DNA of 64,000 bases from Evernia prunastri (GCA_003184365.1 NKYR01000144.1:22475-86474), one strand, 5' to 3'; positions 45,274 to 58,137 are shown, counted from the first letter of the stretch. Numbers and translations: made by a program. Notes: generated by a model from the sequence alone, not told the origin.

Positions 45274-46337
45274 TCACGCTTCTGCAGCATCTAAACTCCC
45301 CTTTCCCACCGTTGAAGCTACAGCCTCGGCTCCCTTCTGCTCCTTCAACTTCTCTTCGAACTTGGCAAACTCTTGCATAGCTATCTCCTCCTCTTGATCA
45401 AGCACTTGCGTAACCGTTTTGACTTCTTCAATCTATAGCAAATTATTGTCAGTTTAGAGGTACAATTTGAAGCCAAGGTAGCCAACCACTAACGTAATGC
45501 ATAAGCATACTTTCGATGCCATTTTTCAATGTTACCGTGCTGGAATCACACGTTCTACAAGCACCGCGGAGTTTCAGTAGAACATTTCCACTTTCGAAAC
45601 CTCGAAACTCGATATCACCTCCGTCTTCCCGAATCGCTGGCCGGATCCTGGTCTCCAAAAGTTCCTTAATCATGCCTACCACTTCACTGTCGTTCTCATC
45701 GTATCCGAGCGTATCTTGTTCACCTCCTTCTTGCCCGGCTTCAAGGGACTTGTTCTCGATTGTATTGACGATCTGCTCCCCAGAGGTGACTGCTTCTGTA
45801 ATCAAGCTGAAAACCTCTGGCTTGACGTGGGCCCAGATCGCGTCAGATGCCTTCGTGACAGTAATGAAATCTGGCCCATAGAATACTGAAGTGATCCCAT
45901 CTATGTTCAGCAAACGCGCAGCTAGTGGCGAAGGGTGTGGAGCGGCCAGCGTAGATCTGGGCGACAAATATTCGAGAAAAGACGATGTTAAACCTTTAGG
46001 TAGAACAGCATGGTTGGGACGGAATTTCAGTGCCTTCGACAGTTCAGCAGCTGTTACTGCTTGTATGGGGTCGTTTGCTCACATCACCATTGGGTGTGTT
46101 CTCCGTTTGGATGAATATCGTTCGAAATGCGCCAGCAATGGCGTGTGGTTGGGATTTGGGCTTCAACTTTAACGAATCGACCCGCAATCTGTTACGTGTA
46201 CTTAAAGCTGTTAGGGTGGTCCATGCGTTTTGTTGATGAAGTGCTCTGAAACACCTTGGGACTGCTGGCAATGCTGTAATCAAAGGTTGCAAAGCGCCTA
46301 AGGTATGGAAAGATGTTCGAAGTGTATTGGTCGACAT
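45274..46337 (-). CDS. NFU1: mitochondrial iron-sulfur cluster scaffold/carrier NFU1 (317 aa)
   Basis: Delivers 4Fe-4S clusters to lipoate synthase and respiratory enzymes in the matrix. Exons leftwards 46337-46083, 46033-45494, 45432-45274. The presequence is Arg/Ser-rich (about aa 1-70). The Nfu N domain follows (FIQTENTPNGDALKFRPNH, FLEYLSPRST, LLNIDGITSVFYGPDFITVTK), then the NifU-like domain with the cluster-binding Cys244 and Cys247 (GACRTCDSS), and MLMHYIEEVKTVTQVLDQEEE at the end. Length is somewhat above the yeast protein because of an acidic linker (about 180-205) and a Lys/Glu tail. Junctions are phase 0 and unambiguous. Confidence 0.92.
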
Positions 46338-47025
46338 TGTTAAGATAATGGAATGCAGGGCTTCTTGATTGAAGTGTGAATTAAGTTGAGCAGCTCGTCA
46401 TAATTACTTCCGAGGTTCTGGACGCCTACATACTCGGTATCACCCAATTATGCAACACACGCAATACCCTAAAATCCGATAAATCCGGTCAACCACCAAA
46501 ATGCCTCCATCGCAACAAATCTATAACATTCCAGCATCATGAGGATAAATAATGCTGTTCTTTCATTGCTAGCAATTCGAGAACTAGTTATCTTTTTTTT
46601 TGGTCTAACTGGTCTATTCATTCATGAATATCTCGTTTTTCCTTCTCTCTTCTACTATCTTTTTTTTTAGGCTACGGCTACGACTACACCGCCTTACACT
46701 ACATTGACACCCCCCCCTTCCACTAGGTAGAAAAAAATCATGAAGACTAATAACACGAGTATATCGAGATCTAATATAAGTCTCTCGAAAACTCTAATAG
46801 TTCTAATAAATCTTCCTTCTTTGTAGAGCGTCGTAATTTTATTTTAATAAAGATTAAATATCTTTTATCTTTTATTTTTTATCTTATATCTTTTATCTTT
46901 TTATTAAATAGATTATTATAAATATACTATAGTTATCTTGTAATTTAACTAAGTTTATTATTAATAGTCTTTTCTTATTAATTTGATAATATACTTTTGA
47001 AAAATATTACGTTTTTCAAGAGACA
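46338..47025. other. promoter of NFU1 then AT-rich tract
   Basis: The first 300 bp is ordinary sequence. From about 46640 to 47025 the strand becomes very AT-rich with TTTTATC repeats around 46855-46905 and few CpA, resembling the RIP island; probably decayed transposon. Confidence 0.5.
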
Positions 47026-47248
47026 TGTTACGGACGTACCCTAGGTGTCAGGCACATAGGGAGTGTTTATGGCTATGTGTCTAGCACATAGAGTGTTTAT
47101 TGGTTATTGACACATTCCCATTGACACATAGGCTAGCGGGGATTCTTCCTAGTATTTAAGCGCTCTTCTTCTGTACATATTTCCTCCTTATCTAGTTGTC
47201 TTATTCAATTTACCCCCATTAGACTTGACTCTGGGCACGGTTCTGACA
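47026..47248. repeat. possible solo LTR
   Basis: Starts TGTTACGGACG and ends GGTTCTGACA, the TG...CA pattern of retroelement LTRs, with a TATTTAAG box at 47153 followed by a CT-rich leader-like stretch. Repeated phrases GGCACATAG...GTGTTTA occur at the left end. The flanking pentamers (AGACA, CTACA) do not match, and no partner LTR is present, so this is tentative. Confidence 0.3.
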
Positions 47249-47526
47249 CTACAACTAGATCATCCACCCTTCCGTTCGTACTGGCAAGCGAACAGTAAAA
47301 TAAAATTGTCAAACGGGACCGTTGTGAAGCTGTTTCGATAGCAGATCATTGGACACTCGGGTGTGGCCTACCTACAGGCAAAACGAACCATTCGTGGCTA
47401 GGACTTGTTGACCACAAGGAAAACCCCTTACGAGGAGGTCTCGCTGCATACGTGCAAGCACCCCAGCATTCGTGCAAACCAATCCCCCCCCAACAAACAA
47501 ACTTTCAGAGCTAACTTCCTCTCAAC

Positions 47527-49096
47527 ATGGCAAATTTGAGCGCGGTAAACGAGGCTACTCCACTTGATATGACAGAACTGCAAGAGTCTCTCAAGGAAAT
47601 TCAACAAGGAGCCAGCAGCCTCTTAAAACAAACGAAAGATCGAAGACTTTCAGTGATCCCAAAGGACGGAGAGAACTTCGATACAACCCTGGATCCATGG
47701 AATATCAACTCCCCTGAGGACNAGGAGCATTTGGAAGCAATACCATGTACATAGATTTTTGGTGGGGGATGCCAAGACATTTTGTGCCCACGGCGCCAAT
47801 CCGTGGGATAGTACAGCGGGCAAAATGAAAGGAATCTCCCTTTNTGGCCAATCAGGGCTATGTATTAGACTGGATGTATCATGCCAAGGGTCAGAAAAGG
47901 GGCGAGGGACCCCAGGATTTGGACGATTATTGAACTGATGACTTGGGATTCAATCGAACTCAGGCTGTTGTTCTAGACTTGGTGACTCAGGACGATATTG
48001 CTAGAGATTATTTCCATATTCTATGACTAGACAACCTGTTCTCGGAAGGTCGATTGTTCTCACAGCTTGATTATGAAGGATTCGGAGCAGCTGAGACTGT
48101 GCGTGTCACAACTACGAAAAGCGAGGATCTAGAGGCCACGGAGGGTACCAAGGCACAACGGGAACAGGCAGAGCCACGTCGACGCCTGGAAGAGAGGATT
48201 CTGGAGCTCAGAACCAAGTGGAACTCGGCTCTGGAATGGGGCAAATTGTATGGGAGTCTATCAGAGGATGGGAAAGTCATACAATTTGGCTGGAAAGACC
48301 AAAATGTGGTGTTATTTATGACCACTGTCTCAAATGGTCAGAAAACAGTGAAACGTCTCCGTCGAAGACCAGCAAAAACAGCCACAAATGCACGTACTTC
48401 TAGAGCTATGTTTGGAGATCAGGCCCGAAAAGAGCTTCCTATCCCCGAGTTTATTAACATGTATAATCATTACATGAACGGGGTTGACAATGCGGATCAA
48501 TTGCGTTGTTATTACAATACACAACGAGTACATTTCAAGAACTGGAAGCCACTGTGGCATTTTCTATTGGATACAACCGTCGTCAACAGCTATAAAATAG
48601 CTCATTGTACTCCGGAGAGACCCCGTGCTGAGTCCTGGGAGCACCGGAGTCACAGGAAGTTCCGTGTCAAACTTTCCAATCAACTATTCGGAAATTCTGA
48701 GCGATTAACAGGTCTTCCCAGCTCAGTCAAAGAGTCTCTGTCAACACGAGTACATCCGGCACCCGCTCGTGACCATGGTAGGCTAGAACGTATGGGGGAC
48801 AAGCCTAAATACTGCGTACCATGCTCATATGTGGGGAGAAAAGTACCAAATCCAGCCAAAATTAGGAAGCCATTATTGGAATTATCAAATAATTCAGTCA
48901 GACCACGGGATTTGGACAAAAGGAAACGGCGACAGCGAGCCCCTAGAAGTATTCATGGCTGTAAACTATGTGATATTCATATATGTAATCATATTGCGTG
49001 TTGGAAGGAGCATTTGGAAGCAATACCATGTACATGGATTTTTGGTGGGGGATGCCAAGACATTTTGTGCCCACGGCGCCAATCCGTGGGATAGTA
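47527..49096 (+). pseudogene. piggyBac-type transposase, broken and mis-assembled
   Basis: DDE transposase of the PGBD/piggyBac superfamily. An N-terminal piece opens at 47527 (MANLSAVNEATPLDM...) and runs to the single N at 47722. After a second N at 47844 the frame resumes in the catalytic region (NQGYVLDWMYHAKGQ) but has TGA at 47931 and 48024, both where Trp would fit. Catalytic Asp residues are seen at LDNLF and in GVDNADQLRCYYN. The C terminus holds a Cys/His zinc finger (CVPC, CKLC, CNHIACWKEH). Several hundred residues between the pieces are missing. The 121 bp between the two Ns duplicate the gene's 3' end, so part of the damage may be assembly error. Terminal repeats and TTAA target could not be fixed. 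Confidence 0.75.
47723..47843. repeat. 121-bp duplicate of 49006-49126 bounded by single Ns
   Basis: Positions 47723-47843 repeat 49006-49126 with one difference (ATAGATTT against ATGGATTT). An N stands immediately at each end (47722, 47844). This is best read as scaffold joining around a repeat, not biology. Confidence 0.85.
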
Positions 49097-49130
49097 CAGC
49101 GGGCAAAATGAAAGGAATCTCCCTTTTCCT

Positions 49131-50451
49131 CGCTCTTACGATTTCACGTGGTCCATTGCGACTTGGTTCGTAGACGATACAGCCTTTATAATTCTCTCTC
49201 CCAGTCATTAAAGTAGATATATATCGTTTGGGATATCCTACGCTTTGCAAGCAGGTATCCTTTCGGCGTAGGTTATCCTCCTCAGCCTCGGGTTTACCGG
49301 CTATGATTACTAATCGTAGCAGAAAACAAAAAGCCGCTACAACAGTAGCACCCCCACTCTACCTAGGCTAAGAGCGGTAAGCGCTTACGACAGCCCCGCC
49401 TAGATTTTCCTCCACTAAAAACCATCGCCCTTGTCTTTAGAGCAACACAACAGGATTCTAATGAGTCCGGGTGTCGCCCACATCTCCAGCGCAAACGCAG
49501 TGCAGGGAGAGACTTAGGGGAGGCCAGTTAGGAGACCCATGAGTGTACAATGTCGCATCGATGAAGCTCGATCGTGATCCCATCACTCAGGCAACTGAGC
49601 GAGGTTTCATTGTAAGATCGGGATAGGTAGCGTAAGTTTCACAGTGTGCATGGTGAGGAGACCAAATACTCCGCTGCAAAAGCAGGCACATGCACATGCA
49701 CATCGGCATGCCAGATTGTCCAATAATTTCCTTACCGAGTTGACAACTCTAGATTACCAAGCTTCTGCAAATGAGACTGCTATGAAATCCAAGGAGCCTG
49801 ATCTGCATTAGAAATTGCCAGACAAAGGCAAGAGGTGAGGCTTATGCTGCAGTCCTGTAGCCTCATCATTATGCCCTGTGAGACGAAGAGCTCGATAATC
49901 TGACCTTTCGCGATAGTCTCGACCGTTCCGTGCATGAAGCCAGAGCATGACTGCAGATCTCGGAAAACCGAGGACAAGTACACCGAGCTGAGCCCGGAAA
50001 ATTAAGCCCAAACAAAAGATGCTCTTGACGTGCTGTTCGCTTATACCATGCGCCAAACGTTACGTTCAGACTATTCAGGCCCTCAGAGTTGCTCAGATCC
50101 GGCCACATTACGGTGCTGGCACCAGCTGGCGGAAATGACAGGAGGTCAAGACTGCAGAAGATGCATTCAAACTACTGAAGATAGGGTTGCAATGGAAATC
50201 TTACCTGCTTAGAGACGAAAACGAAAAGCGAAAATTTAGACGATGGCGGGGTCATCATGCAGCTATGCAACCAATGATAGCTGCCCTACAGCAACCATCT
50301 CACCCCCATTTTCGGGAACACTTCTCAGCTAAGATTGCTTGATGAGGCTGAGTGATCTTATGATACCTTGTGCCCCCAATGTTTCAATCGCTATCATCTC
50401 TGATTGACGAAGCTATACCTTAACTTCCTACAGTTGAAGCTTGCCGCTAAT
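49131..50451. other. intergenic, transposon flank
   Basis: About 1.3 kb. The left 350 bp (to about 49480) has transposon-like, oddly phrased sequence (repeated CTAC/GTAG inversions, GATTACTAATCGTAG) and probably belongs to a decayed element. The remainder shows only short frames on both strands without recognisable content. Confidence 0.4.
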
Positions 50452-52961
50452 ATGGATGAGCATAAAGAGTCTTTCGGTTTGACAACTAAGATATACGTAC
50501 GTAGAGGCTTTCGATGCTAGCGTCTATTTGTGGCCTGCCCAACAAGACTGACCATTCTTTGTGCAGGCGACTCGGTCAGCTGAGGACGGTCTGTCTCACG
50601 TGGACTTGAACAGGAATGTTGAGGCTCTGTATGTTCAAAAGTATGGAAAGCAAGTGTAAATCTGCTTACTAGTTCTCCATGACGGCAGCATCGAAAATCC
50701 ACTCGCCCACCTCACGCCCGAGCAGCTCCTTCGCGACGTCCGTGACTTCGCTCGCGCAAACCATCTCGAGGAACATGTCGAATTGTTGAAGAAGGGCGCA
50801 CAGGTTGCCAAGGACCCTAGATTCTTCGAGGCTATACGAGGTATAACAGAGGCTGAGAAGCAAGCGCTGCGAGATGAGGAGAATCATCGATTCAAGCAGC
50901 CGATAGCACTCTACATTACAATCATTACGTGCTCTGTCGGGGCTGCAGTACAGTAAGCCTTGATCATACCCGTGTACGATCAACGTTACGTTGCTGATAA
51001 CGACGTCCGTAAGGGGGTGGGACCAGACCGGGTCAAATGCAGCGAATCTCAACTGGCCAAAGGCCTTTGGCCTCGATACATCAGTAAGCAACAGCAGGGG
51101 CGCTTGGCTATTCGGGCTGGTCAATGCGGCACCCTACTTTGCGGCTGCTTTCGTGTAAGTGATGTTTCTGCTTGCGCTATCTACAGCTAATGACATCTGC
51201 GGCCAGAGGCTGTTGGTTCTCCCATCCCTTGAATAATCGCATCGGTCGAAGGGGAACGATATTTGTCTCGGCAATCTTCTGCTTCGGGTCCGTCATAGGC
51301 TCTGCGTTTACCCAAACGTGGCCGCAGTTGTTTATCTGTCGCTTGTTACTTGGTATCGGATTTGGGACTAAGGCATCAACGATACCGGTATTCGCTGCTG
51401 AGAACTCCCCTGCTTCCATCAGAGGTAGCTTGGTCATGGGTTGGCAGCTTTGGGTCGCCTTTGGGATCTTCCTGTTGGTCCAAGACCTGAGTCTCTGGCG
51501 GCGTTCTCGCTGACTCAGTATCTACAGAGGCTCGTCTGCCAATCTGGCAATGTTCCAAATAAAAAATATCGCGTGGCGCTTACAGCTTGGGTCTGCCTTC
51601 ATTCCGGCCGTTCCGTTGATCATTGGAATTTATCTCTGCCCTGGTAATTATCTCTCAACCAGACTCGAGGTAAAAGCTTACGCTCCACAGAATCGCCTCG
51701 CTGGTACATCAAAAAGCATCGCTACAACGATGCCCTTCGATCTCTCAAACGTCTTCGAAATACTCCTCTCCAGGCCGCTCGCGATTTATACTACATACAT
51801 GCGCAGGTAAGACTTGAGGAGATCATGCTAGGAGATGGCGACATCCAGAAGATTTACATCGAAGATGGTAAAGAGCACCTTAGCAACCGAGGTAGATATC
51901 TGGCAAGATTCATACAACTATTCACCATTGCCCGAGTAAGGCGTGCGACATTGGCAGCTTTCGTGGTCATGATTGCGCAGCAAATGTGTGGAAGTGCGCT
52001 CATACCACCCACAATACTTTGATAGACATTCACTAACCGCGGTAGTCAACATCATGGCCTTCTACTCAGCTACTCTCTTCAGAGATGCGAAAGCGAATGA
52101 TAGATCTGCCCTGTTCTTTTCTTGGGGGTTCGGACTGATCAACTTTATGTGAGTAATCACTGGGCTAGCACGCACTTCTTAGCCGAGTGGACTTCTTAGG
52201 TGGAGTGACTGATGTCACAAAGCTTTGCTTGGCCAGCAGTTCCAACGATCGATACGTTCGGGCGCCGTGCTCTACTACTTGTTACCTTCCCCAACATGGC
52301 CTGGACTCTACTGGCCGCCGCGTTCTGCTTCAAGATACCAGACTCGAGCCCCGCACATCGACCCCTACTCGCACTCTTCATCTATCTTTTCTCCGCTTTC
52401 TATTCCCCTGGCGAAGGGCCAGTCCCTTTCACCTATTCCGCAGAAGCGTTCCCCTTGTTCCATCGGGGTACGAGAGATACTCCCCATCTGGTCTATCTTC
52501 TTACTGACTACCGATACTAGAGGTTGGAATGAGTCTATCAGTTGCAGTAAACCTATTTTTCGCTGGTGTCTTGACTCTCGTCTTCCCACGTATGATAGCT
52601 GTGTTCGACGCAACAGGTGCGATAGGCTTCTTTGCGTAAGAATGTCCCCAAGTGTCCTCTATCAAATACTGAGCTGACTCACCAATGCTAGTGGTCTCAA
52701 TGTGATGGCTCTGATCATGATATTCCTGTGGGTACCAGAGACTAAACAAAGGACGCTTGAAGAGCTAGACTATATATGTAATTCATCGCCTTATGTTTTT
52801 GGAAAAGATGTAGAGCTGACGCATGGGATCCAGTCGCTGTTCCCACTCGCCAACACATGCGATACCAGGTCACCGAGGTCTTGCCTTGGGCTTTCCGTCG
52901 GTACATACTACGGCAGGACATTGTGCTGCGCCCTCTTTACAAGTTCCAGAGATCATCATGA
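50452..52961 (+). CDS. MFS sugar transporter (624 aa)
   Basis: Proton-coupled sugar-transporter family, plasma membrane, 12 spans; substrate unknown. Twelve exons: 50452-50496, 50567-50628, 50689-50952, 51014-51154, 51207-51473, 51528-51643, 51691-51993, 52046-52148, 52223-52467, 52521-52635, 52692-52777, 52834-52961. Family signatures after splicing: [11 protein letters not shown] in span 1, [70 protein letters not shown], and [20 protein letters not shown] near the C terminus. The N-terminal 110 residues ([19 protein letters not shown]...) match the subgroup with a long cytosolic head. Unspliced it appears riddled with stops; every junction checks in frame. First exon is the least certain. 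Confidence 0.88.
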
Positions 52962-53266
52962 TTTGGGTCAGCGAAGCGAGGTGTGGATTTGGTAGATAGC
53001 CTTTAGAGTAGTCTTTTTACCACTGTGTGAGGCGCTTAGAGCCTCGTATGGCGCATGTCCATCAAACGGAATTGTATGGGTCCTTGGCGTTGCCATAGTA
53101 GTGTCCTGCAAGGTTCTGAACTAGGAAGGTGGCTGGCCTTGCAGCTGTAAGCAAACGTAGCCGGGTTGCAAGTCTCACCGTCAGATCGGGGGCTTCAATC
53201 TTTCACTAATGACTTTGTAAACCCACCATTTCATCTGTTCTTTTCTCTAAAACACCGTTCTCTTCA
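52962..53266. other. intergenic
   Basis: About 305 bp; transporter 3' flank and promoter of the next gene. No feature seen. Confidence 0.5.
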
Positions 53267-56051
53267 ATGAATCTTACCGTAATGGAGTCCACACCGTTGG
53301 TCAGCGATCCAACCGTCGCGCACCTATGTGATGTGATACTTGGAACGCTGCGGCGGTTTGTAAAAGCTGCCGACGACATCCAGGCTTTCTGCAGCGAAGT
53401 GCAGACTCTTCGGAAATTTCTTGACCTGATTGATCGAGTCTTCAAGGCTAAGTTGCCACGATTGGCGTTCGAGGAGCAACATTTCACCAGTGTGGAGGTC
53501 TTGCTTGACAGATGTCGGTTCACACTCTCGCGACTATGTGAGATATTCACTGCCCTAAGACCCGCGATCAGGCAGCCCGATTCAAAGGGTGGCTTGGAAG
53601 AGGTCCTCAGGACCATGCAAAGCTCGGAAATGACGGCACAAAGGGCAAGGGTCGGCTTCTACATACAAACACTACAGATGTCACTGCAGACCGTCAAATT
53701 GTATGTAGCAAAGAACATAAACACTCGCCCTATAGCTGCTGCTGATAATGCACAGAGTCCATCAATGGAAGAGCCAGCTCCCACAGGATGGCATCTACCC
53801 CCAGCAAGAGGACTTAGCTGAGGCAATCGAGAATCTGAAGAACTCAGTATCGTGCCGAAAAGGTCTAAGTGCAAACGTAACTCAACACAGTCCTGTAGAA
53901 GAAGAAACCTTCCTGTACGATGTTGACAGATGCATCTTCTCGGCTGAAGTCATCATGAATGTTACGAACACAACAGTATATGAGAACGTCCAATCGCCAC
54001 TAAAGCAACTGCCATCCGAATTACCAGGCTCGCCAGCAGAAGAATTGGGTTCAGAAAGGTCACACAAAGGAAAGCAGGATCAGAAGGGCGTACAGTCATC
54101 AGAGGAGAAAAGTTCGCGGAGGGAAAATCATTTCCCAGAGCCACCCATCGGACTTCCAAAGCCTGCAATACAGAGACAGACAGTCATGGCCCACCAACCG
54201 AAGACCTCCAAGATTTCCATTGAAGCACCCATCGTGTTTCACCTAGACGACATCAACACTAAACGCCGCGGTAGCTTTGATTCTGATTGCGACTCCATCT
54301 CCGATCCTGAGCCTGATTTTGAAGATCAATTTCCTCCAGAGGTGTATTCTGAACTTATTACTTCTGTACGACAGGAAGTAGAAAACCAAAAGCAATTGGG
54401 TGAATACCAGCAAGCAGAACAAACGCATCGCAGAGCCATGGAGTATTTGTCGGACAGGGAAAGGAAATTGGGGATACCATTTGACAACCTGACTGAGATG
54501 CACGAAATTCTGGCGGATATATACATGAAACAAGGCAAAATAGACAAGGCAAAATCGCTCTTGAATCGTTTGCTGTTGCAGGAGAAGGGCGAGACCGAGA
54601 GGAAGTGGAGGCTCTATCATTCGTTGGCTGAGATCTACCAGGAGAAGGGCAGATTAGTTGAAGCTGAGAAGTTCGCCAAGAGATCATATCTTGGAAGGGA
54701 GAGATCTCTGGCACATGACGACAGATTACTTTTGGAGTCCGTCGACTTACTCGTTCGTGTCTATGAATTACAGCACAAGACGGAAACAGCCGAGGCTCTA
54801 CGAAAAGTATACCAAGCGGTGAGCGCCCCACCGGAAGTGCCTGAAAAGTCAGAACGCCGTAGTCTGACACTACAATCGCAAATGGGCGAAACACACCGCA
54901 TTAGTTCATCTCATGTGAGATGGGCCCCGGATGTTTGGGTTGATCCTTCGAGCATCAACGCGCCAACGAAATCTGGGGAGACGCCCCTCATAGCTGCAAT
55001 TACCACGGGGGATTCCGAGCTGGTTCAATTGATGCTTCAAAGAGGTGCTGATATCGAGGCACGATGCGTGGACCATATAACGCCTCTTATGCATGCTGTT
55101 AACCATGGACACCTATCCATTTTGGAACTACTCCTGGCCAAGGGTGCTCAAGTGGATACAACAACGGCCGGCTGGACTGCTTTGCACAGAGCAGCGGACA
55201 TGGTCAATGTTCCCATGGTAAATTTGCTTCTCGCGAAAGGTGCTGATATCGAAGCGAGAAGCTGCAAGGGCTTTTCCACCAAGAAGCACCCCCTAGCTCG
55301 ACTAGGCAGTGACCTAGATGACTACGATGAAGTCGATGTGTCTGATGCCGACGTGGGCTGGACTGCTCTCTTACGGGCGGCGACTAGCGGTCAAGAACCA
55401 ATGGTGCGCTTCCTTATTGAAAAGGGTGCGGATATCGAAGCTAGAAGCCCTAACAACGGTACGCCTTTGATATGCGCTGCTGAGGGTAACCACGAAGCTG
55501 TCGTTGAGCTCTTGCTCCAGAATGGCGCCAATGTCAAGGCTGGAGACGATTTTGGATGGAAACCATTGCATCGGGTTATCATGAACCGGGGCGGTGAGAG
55601 CGTCGCGCAGATGTTGCTCACCCACGGCGCCGACATCAACGCCAGATGCGTCTATCAGAAAACGCCTCTACACCATGCGATCGAGAGGAGGAACGACTGC
55701 ATGGTCTCATTCCTGCTTGCCGCCGGTGCTGATTACGAGGCAAGAGACGTCGCGGAGAGAACGCCACTGCACACGGCCATCGAATCCAGACTTGAAACCA
55801 TGGTCCACATCCTGCTGGAAGCCGGGGCGGACGCTGAGGCCAAGGACAAGGGCGGGCATGATGCGTTGGCTGCGGCGAATCGTGCCTTGAGGAAATCCCC
55901 GGAAATCACCAGTCTGTTGGCGAAGCACAAGAAAGCCATGCGCAGCAGTGCTGCCAGTAGACAGTCTTCGACGAGCGGGTCGTTGCCCTCGAGGTCTTCA
56001 TCGTCTTCGTCCTGGTGGTCTTTGCGCTCTAAGCAGAAGAAGCGTGGATGA
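53267..56051 (+). CDS. TPR and ankyrin-repeat protein with fungal NLR-type N-terminal domain (909 aa)
   Basis: Exons 53267-53700 and 53756-56051; the 55-nt intron (GTATGT donor, CTGAT branch) removes what looks like a frameshift. The N-terminal 230 residues are helical and resemble the domain found at the N terminus of fungal NACHT/STAND proteins (PigL_N-like; by pattern, FCSEVQTLRKFLDLID and LVHQWKSQLPQDG). A charged linker (to about aa 345) leads to TPR-like helices (about 346-503, EILADIYMKQGKIDKAKSLL, SLAEIYQEKGRLVEAEKF), then eight ankyrin repeats (about 549-846, with AGADYEARD, TPLHHAIERR) and a Ser/Lys tail. No NB-ARC/NACHT P-loop is present between sensor and effector parts. Function unknown; self/non-self or stress signalling is inference. 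Confidence 0.8.
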
Positions 56052-58137
56052 AATCGGGTGAGTGGGTAGTGCCTTGTCCATACTGAGAGCAAGGTTACTG
56101 AAAGTTGCCGGCATACCCCCGCTTCTTAGCGTACCTGCTCTATCAGTGTTAGTGTTAATGTGTGCGTTCTTCATGTGGTACTTTCCTTTTAAAGTCTCTA
56201 TATCAAGGTTTCCGATATGTAAGGAAGGATTTTCGATACAGTTCGCTTGCTGCTTCCTGTAGCGATGTGAGGCGTGTGCTCTGTTTCAGTTACGACGTGA
56301 GGTGTGCGGCTCCAAAGAGAGAGTGACGGTGCGGTTATGTCGCGTTGTTATGATCTCCGTTTTTCATAGCCGTAATCAGAAAACTTCAAGACCACAATAA
56401 TGTCATACAGTATAATGACCAACTTTTAATCTTTGGACTGAAAGCTGTTTTTCTTACCTGGGACAGGCTGGTTGGAGAGTCCACTACGGTTTTGGTACTG
56501 CACCTTAAATTGGTGCAAGTACACCATGGCAGGTGGGCAACACAGTACTAGTATCTCTGAAGAAGAGAGTGTGTATGTAAGTTTAAGATTTCATGATGAT
56601 GTGGAGTGCCGCTACCGCTACTTACTCCATAAGAGGCACAGAGGCAAGCGGTCTAAAAATAATTGTGGGGGATCAAGCATTCTCGCTAACCAAAGCTAGG
56701 CGGCCCTATCTCAGCCTTTGATTTGAGCCCCTGGCAAAACAACTCTAATATATGAGGTAATTTCGGCGACTTGATCAGCCAGCTTCGGACGCCTTTATAA
56801 GTTACTCGTGTCACTATGTGTGGTGAGCTATGTCAAATGTCCAGTCAAAATCCCTACCTGTCATCTCCATTGCAAATCGCGATGAGATCTGGAGTGTCTT
56901 GGACTATGACATGTGCTTCAAGGCCGGCGACCAAGAATTGTTATCCATCTCGCTGATCCTCGACTCGAGATGCTCAAAGCGCATCAGTAACCGATTCGAG
57001 ATGACAATTTACCATTTTGAGCGAAGTAACGGAGAGTAGTAGTTGGTTAACGACGTTGGTTTCCCCCGCTCGCCATCCAAAATCTGGACCATTCACAAGC
57101 AAAACCGACTCTTCGAGTGAGCGTGGCGCTCTATCAACCAAAAGCTCAAAGCCTCCGATGAAATCTTACACCAGCTAATTGTACATTAATCGTAGTGCTA
57201 GGCAAGATGCAAGATCTATTTTCGAACCAAAAGCGGAGAAATTCTGTCGATTTTGCAGGCATCATCCTCTTTGAAACACTGACGCGTAGGCTAGTCAAAG
57301 TATCAGCTATGCGATCGCGTCAACCTACCTGTCAAACATCGCACTGCCAGAACTTCTTGCAAGCAAGCTACCACCTCTGGTACCCTTTCGAAAGCTTCAG
57401 TGAGAGATGGTCGTGTAGTCGGGGCATAGCAACCGACCACCGCGGTCCTGACAGAACCCTTCAGATAGGGTGACTATATATACCGTTCACACCGAACCAC
57501 CGTGCGCTCTATATCGTTTGCCAGCTTGGAAGCGCAGCATTAGTCACGTTGATTGCGAAAATGCTCCATATTAAGCTAACGTGATGATTTGAAATTCCAG
57601 ACCTCAATAATATATTTGAGTGTCGAGGAAAGGATAGAGTCTTATCTTAATTCGCTTCATTAATATATGTACTGATGCTGATCGTTCCTTTGCCTCTCTA
57701 GATGTCAAGCAGGAATACGAGGAAATGAGGCTCATAAGCATTGAATGGGGTTGCTACGCCGCAACGCCGCAACGTCCCAATCTCTCCAAACCAAAACAGG
57801 CTCAGTAGGTCGGCCGCCACCCGCTAAGTATGTTTTGGCCCCTAAAAACCCAGTATGCGTGACGGGCTTCCCAAATCTTAAAAACCATGTGGCCAATTAG
57901 ATGCGCTTTCAGCATGCTGACATTTGAGCCACTGCGATGTACAATTTTTGCGAGGTGCAAAGCAGCGAGATTGGAAGACTCATTCAGCTCTCTGGGACTT
58001 TCTATACGTACCTCAATGGCTGCCACTCCTTCAATAACGCTCATTATACTCACAAAACTACCATTCTTTTGTGTATTCTCGCGTTGTTTAACAAGTTGCC
58101 TTTACTTCTCCAACTGTCATTATCGATCACTATTACC
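56052..58137. other. gene-poor region
   Basis: About 2.1 kb. An isolated 69-codon frame at 56830-57039 (MSNVQSKSLPVIS...) and a 92-codon frame at 57195-57473 have ordinary composition but no partner exons or family features I could find; they may be gene fragments. A short CGCCGCAACG repeat is at 57760-57773. Confidence 0.45.

Noticed and set aside
50452..52961. Sugar transporter as a degenerate pseudogene
   Set aside because: Every stop falls inside a canonical short intron; twelve exons give an uninterrupted 624-residue MFS protein.
53700..53821. Two separate genes, or a frameshift, at the start of the ankyrin protein
   Set aside because: A 55-nt intron with GTATGT donor and CTGAT branch fuses both frames and gives a sensible domain sequence.
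54358..54894. Long minus-strand frame opposite the TPR/ankyrin gene
   Set aside because: Shadow of the coding strand; no start context, motif or splice partner.
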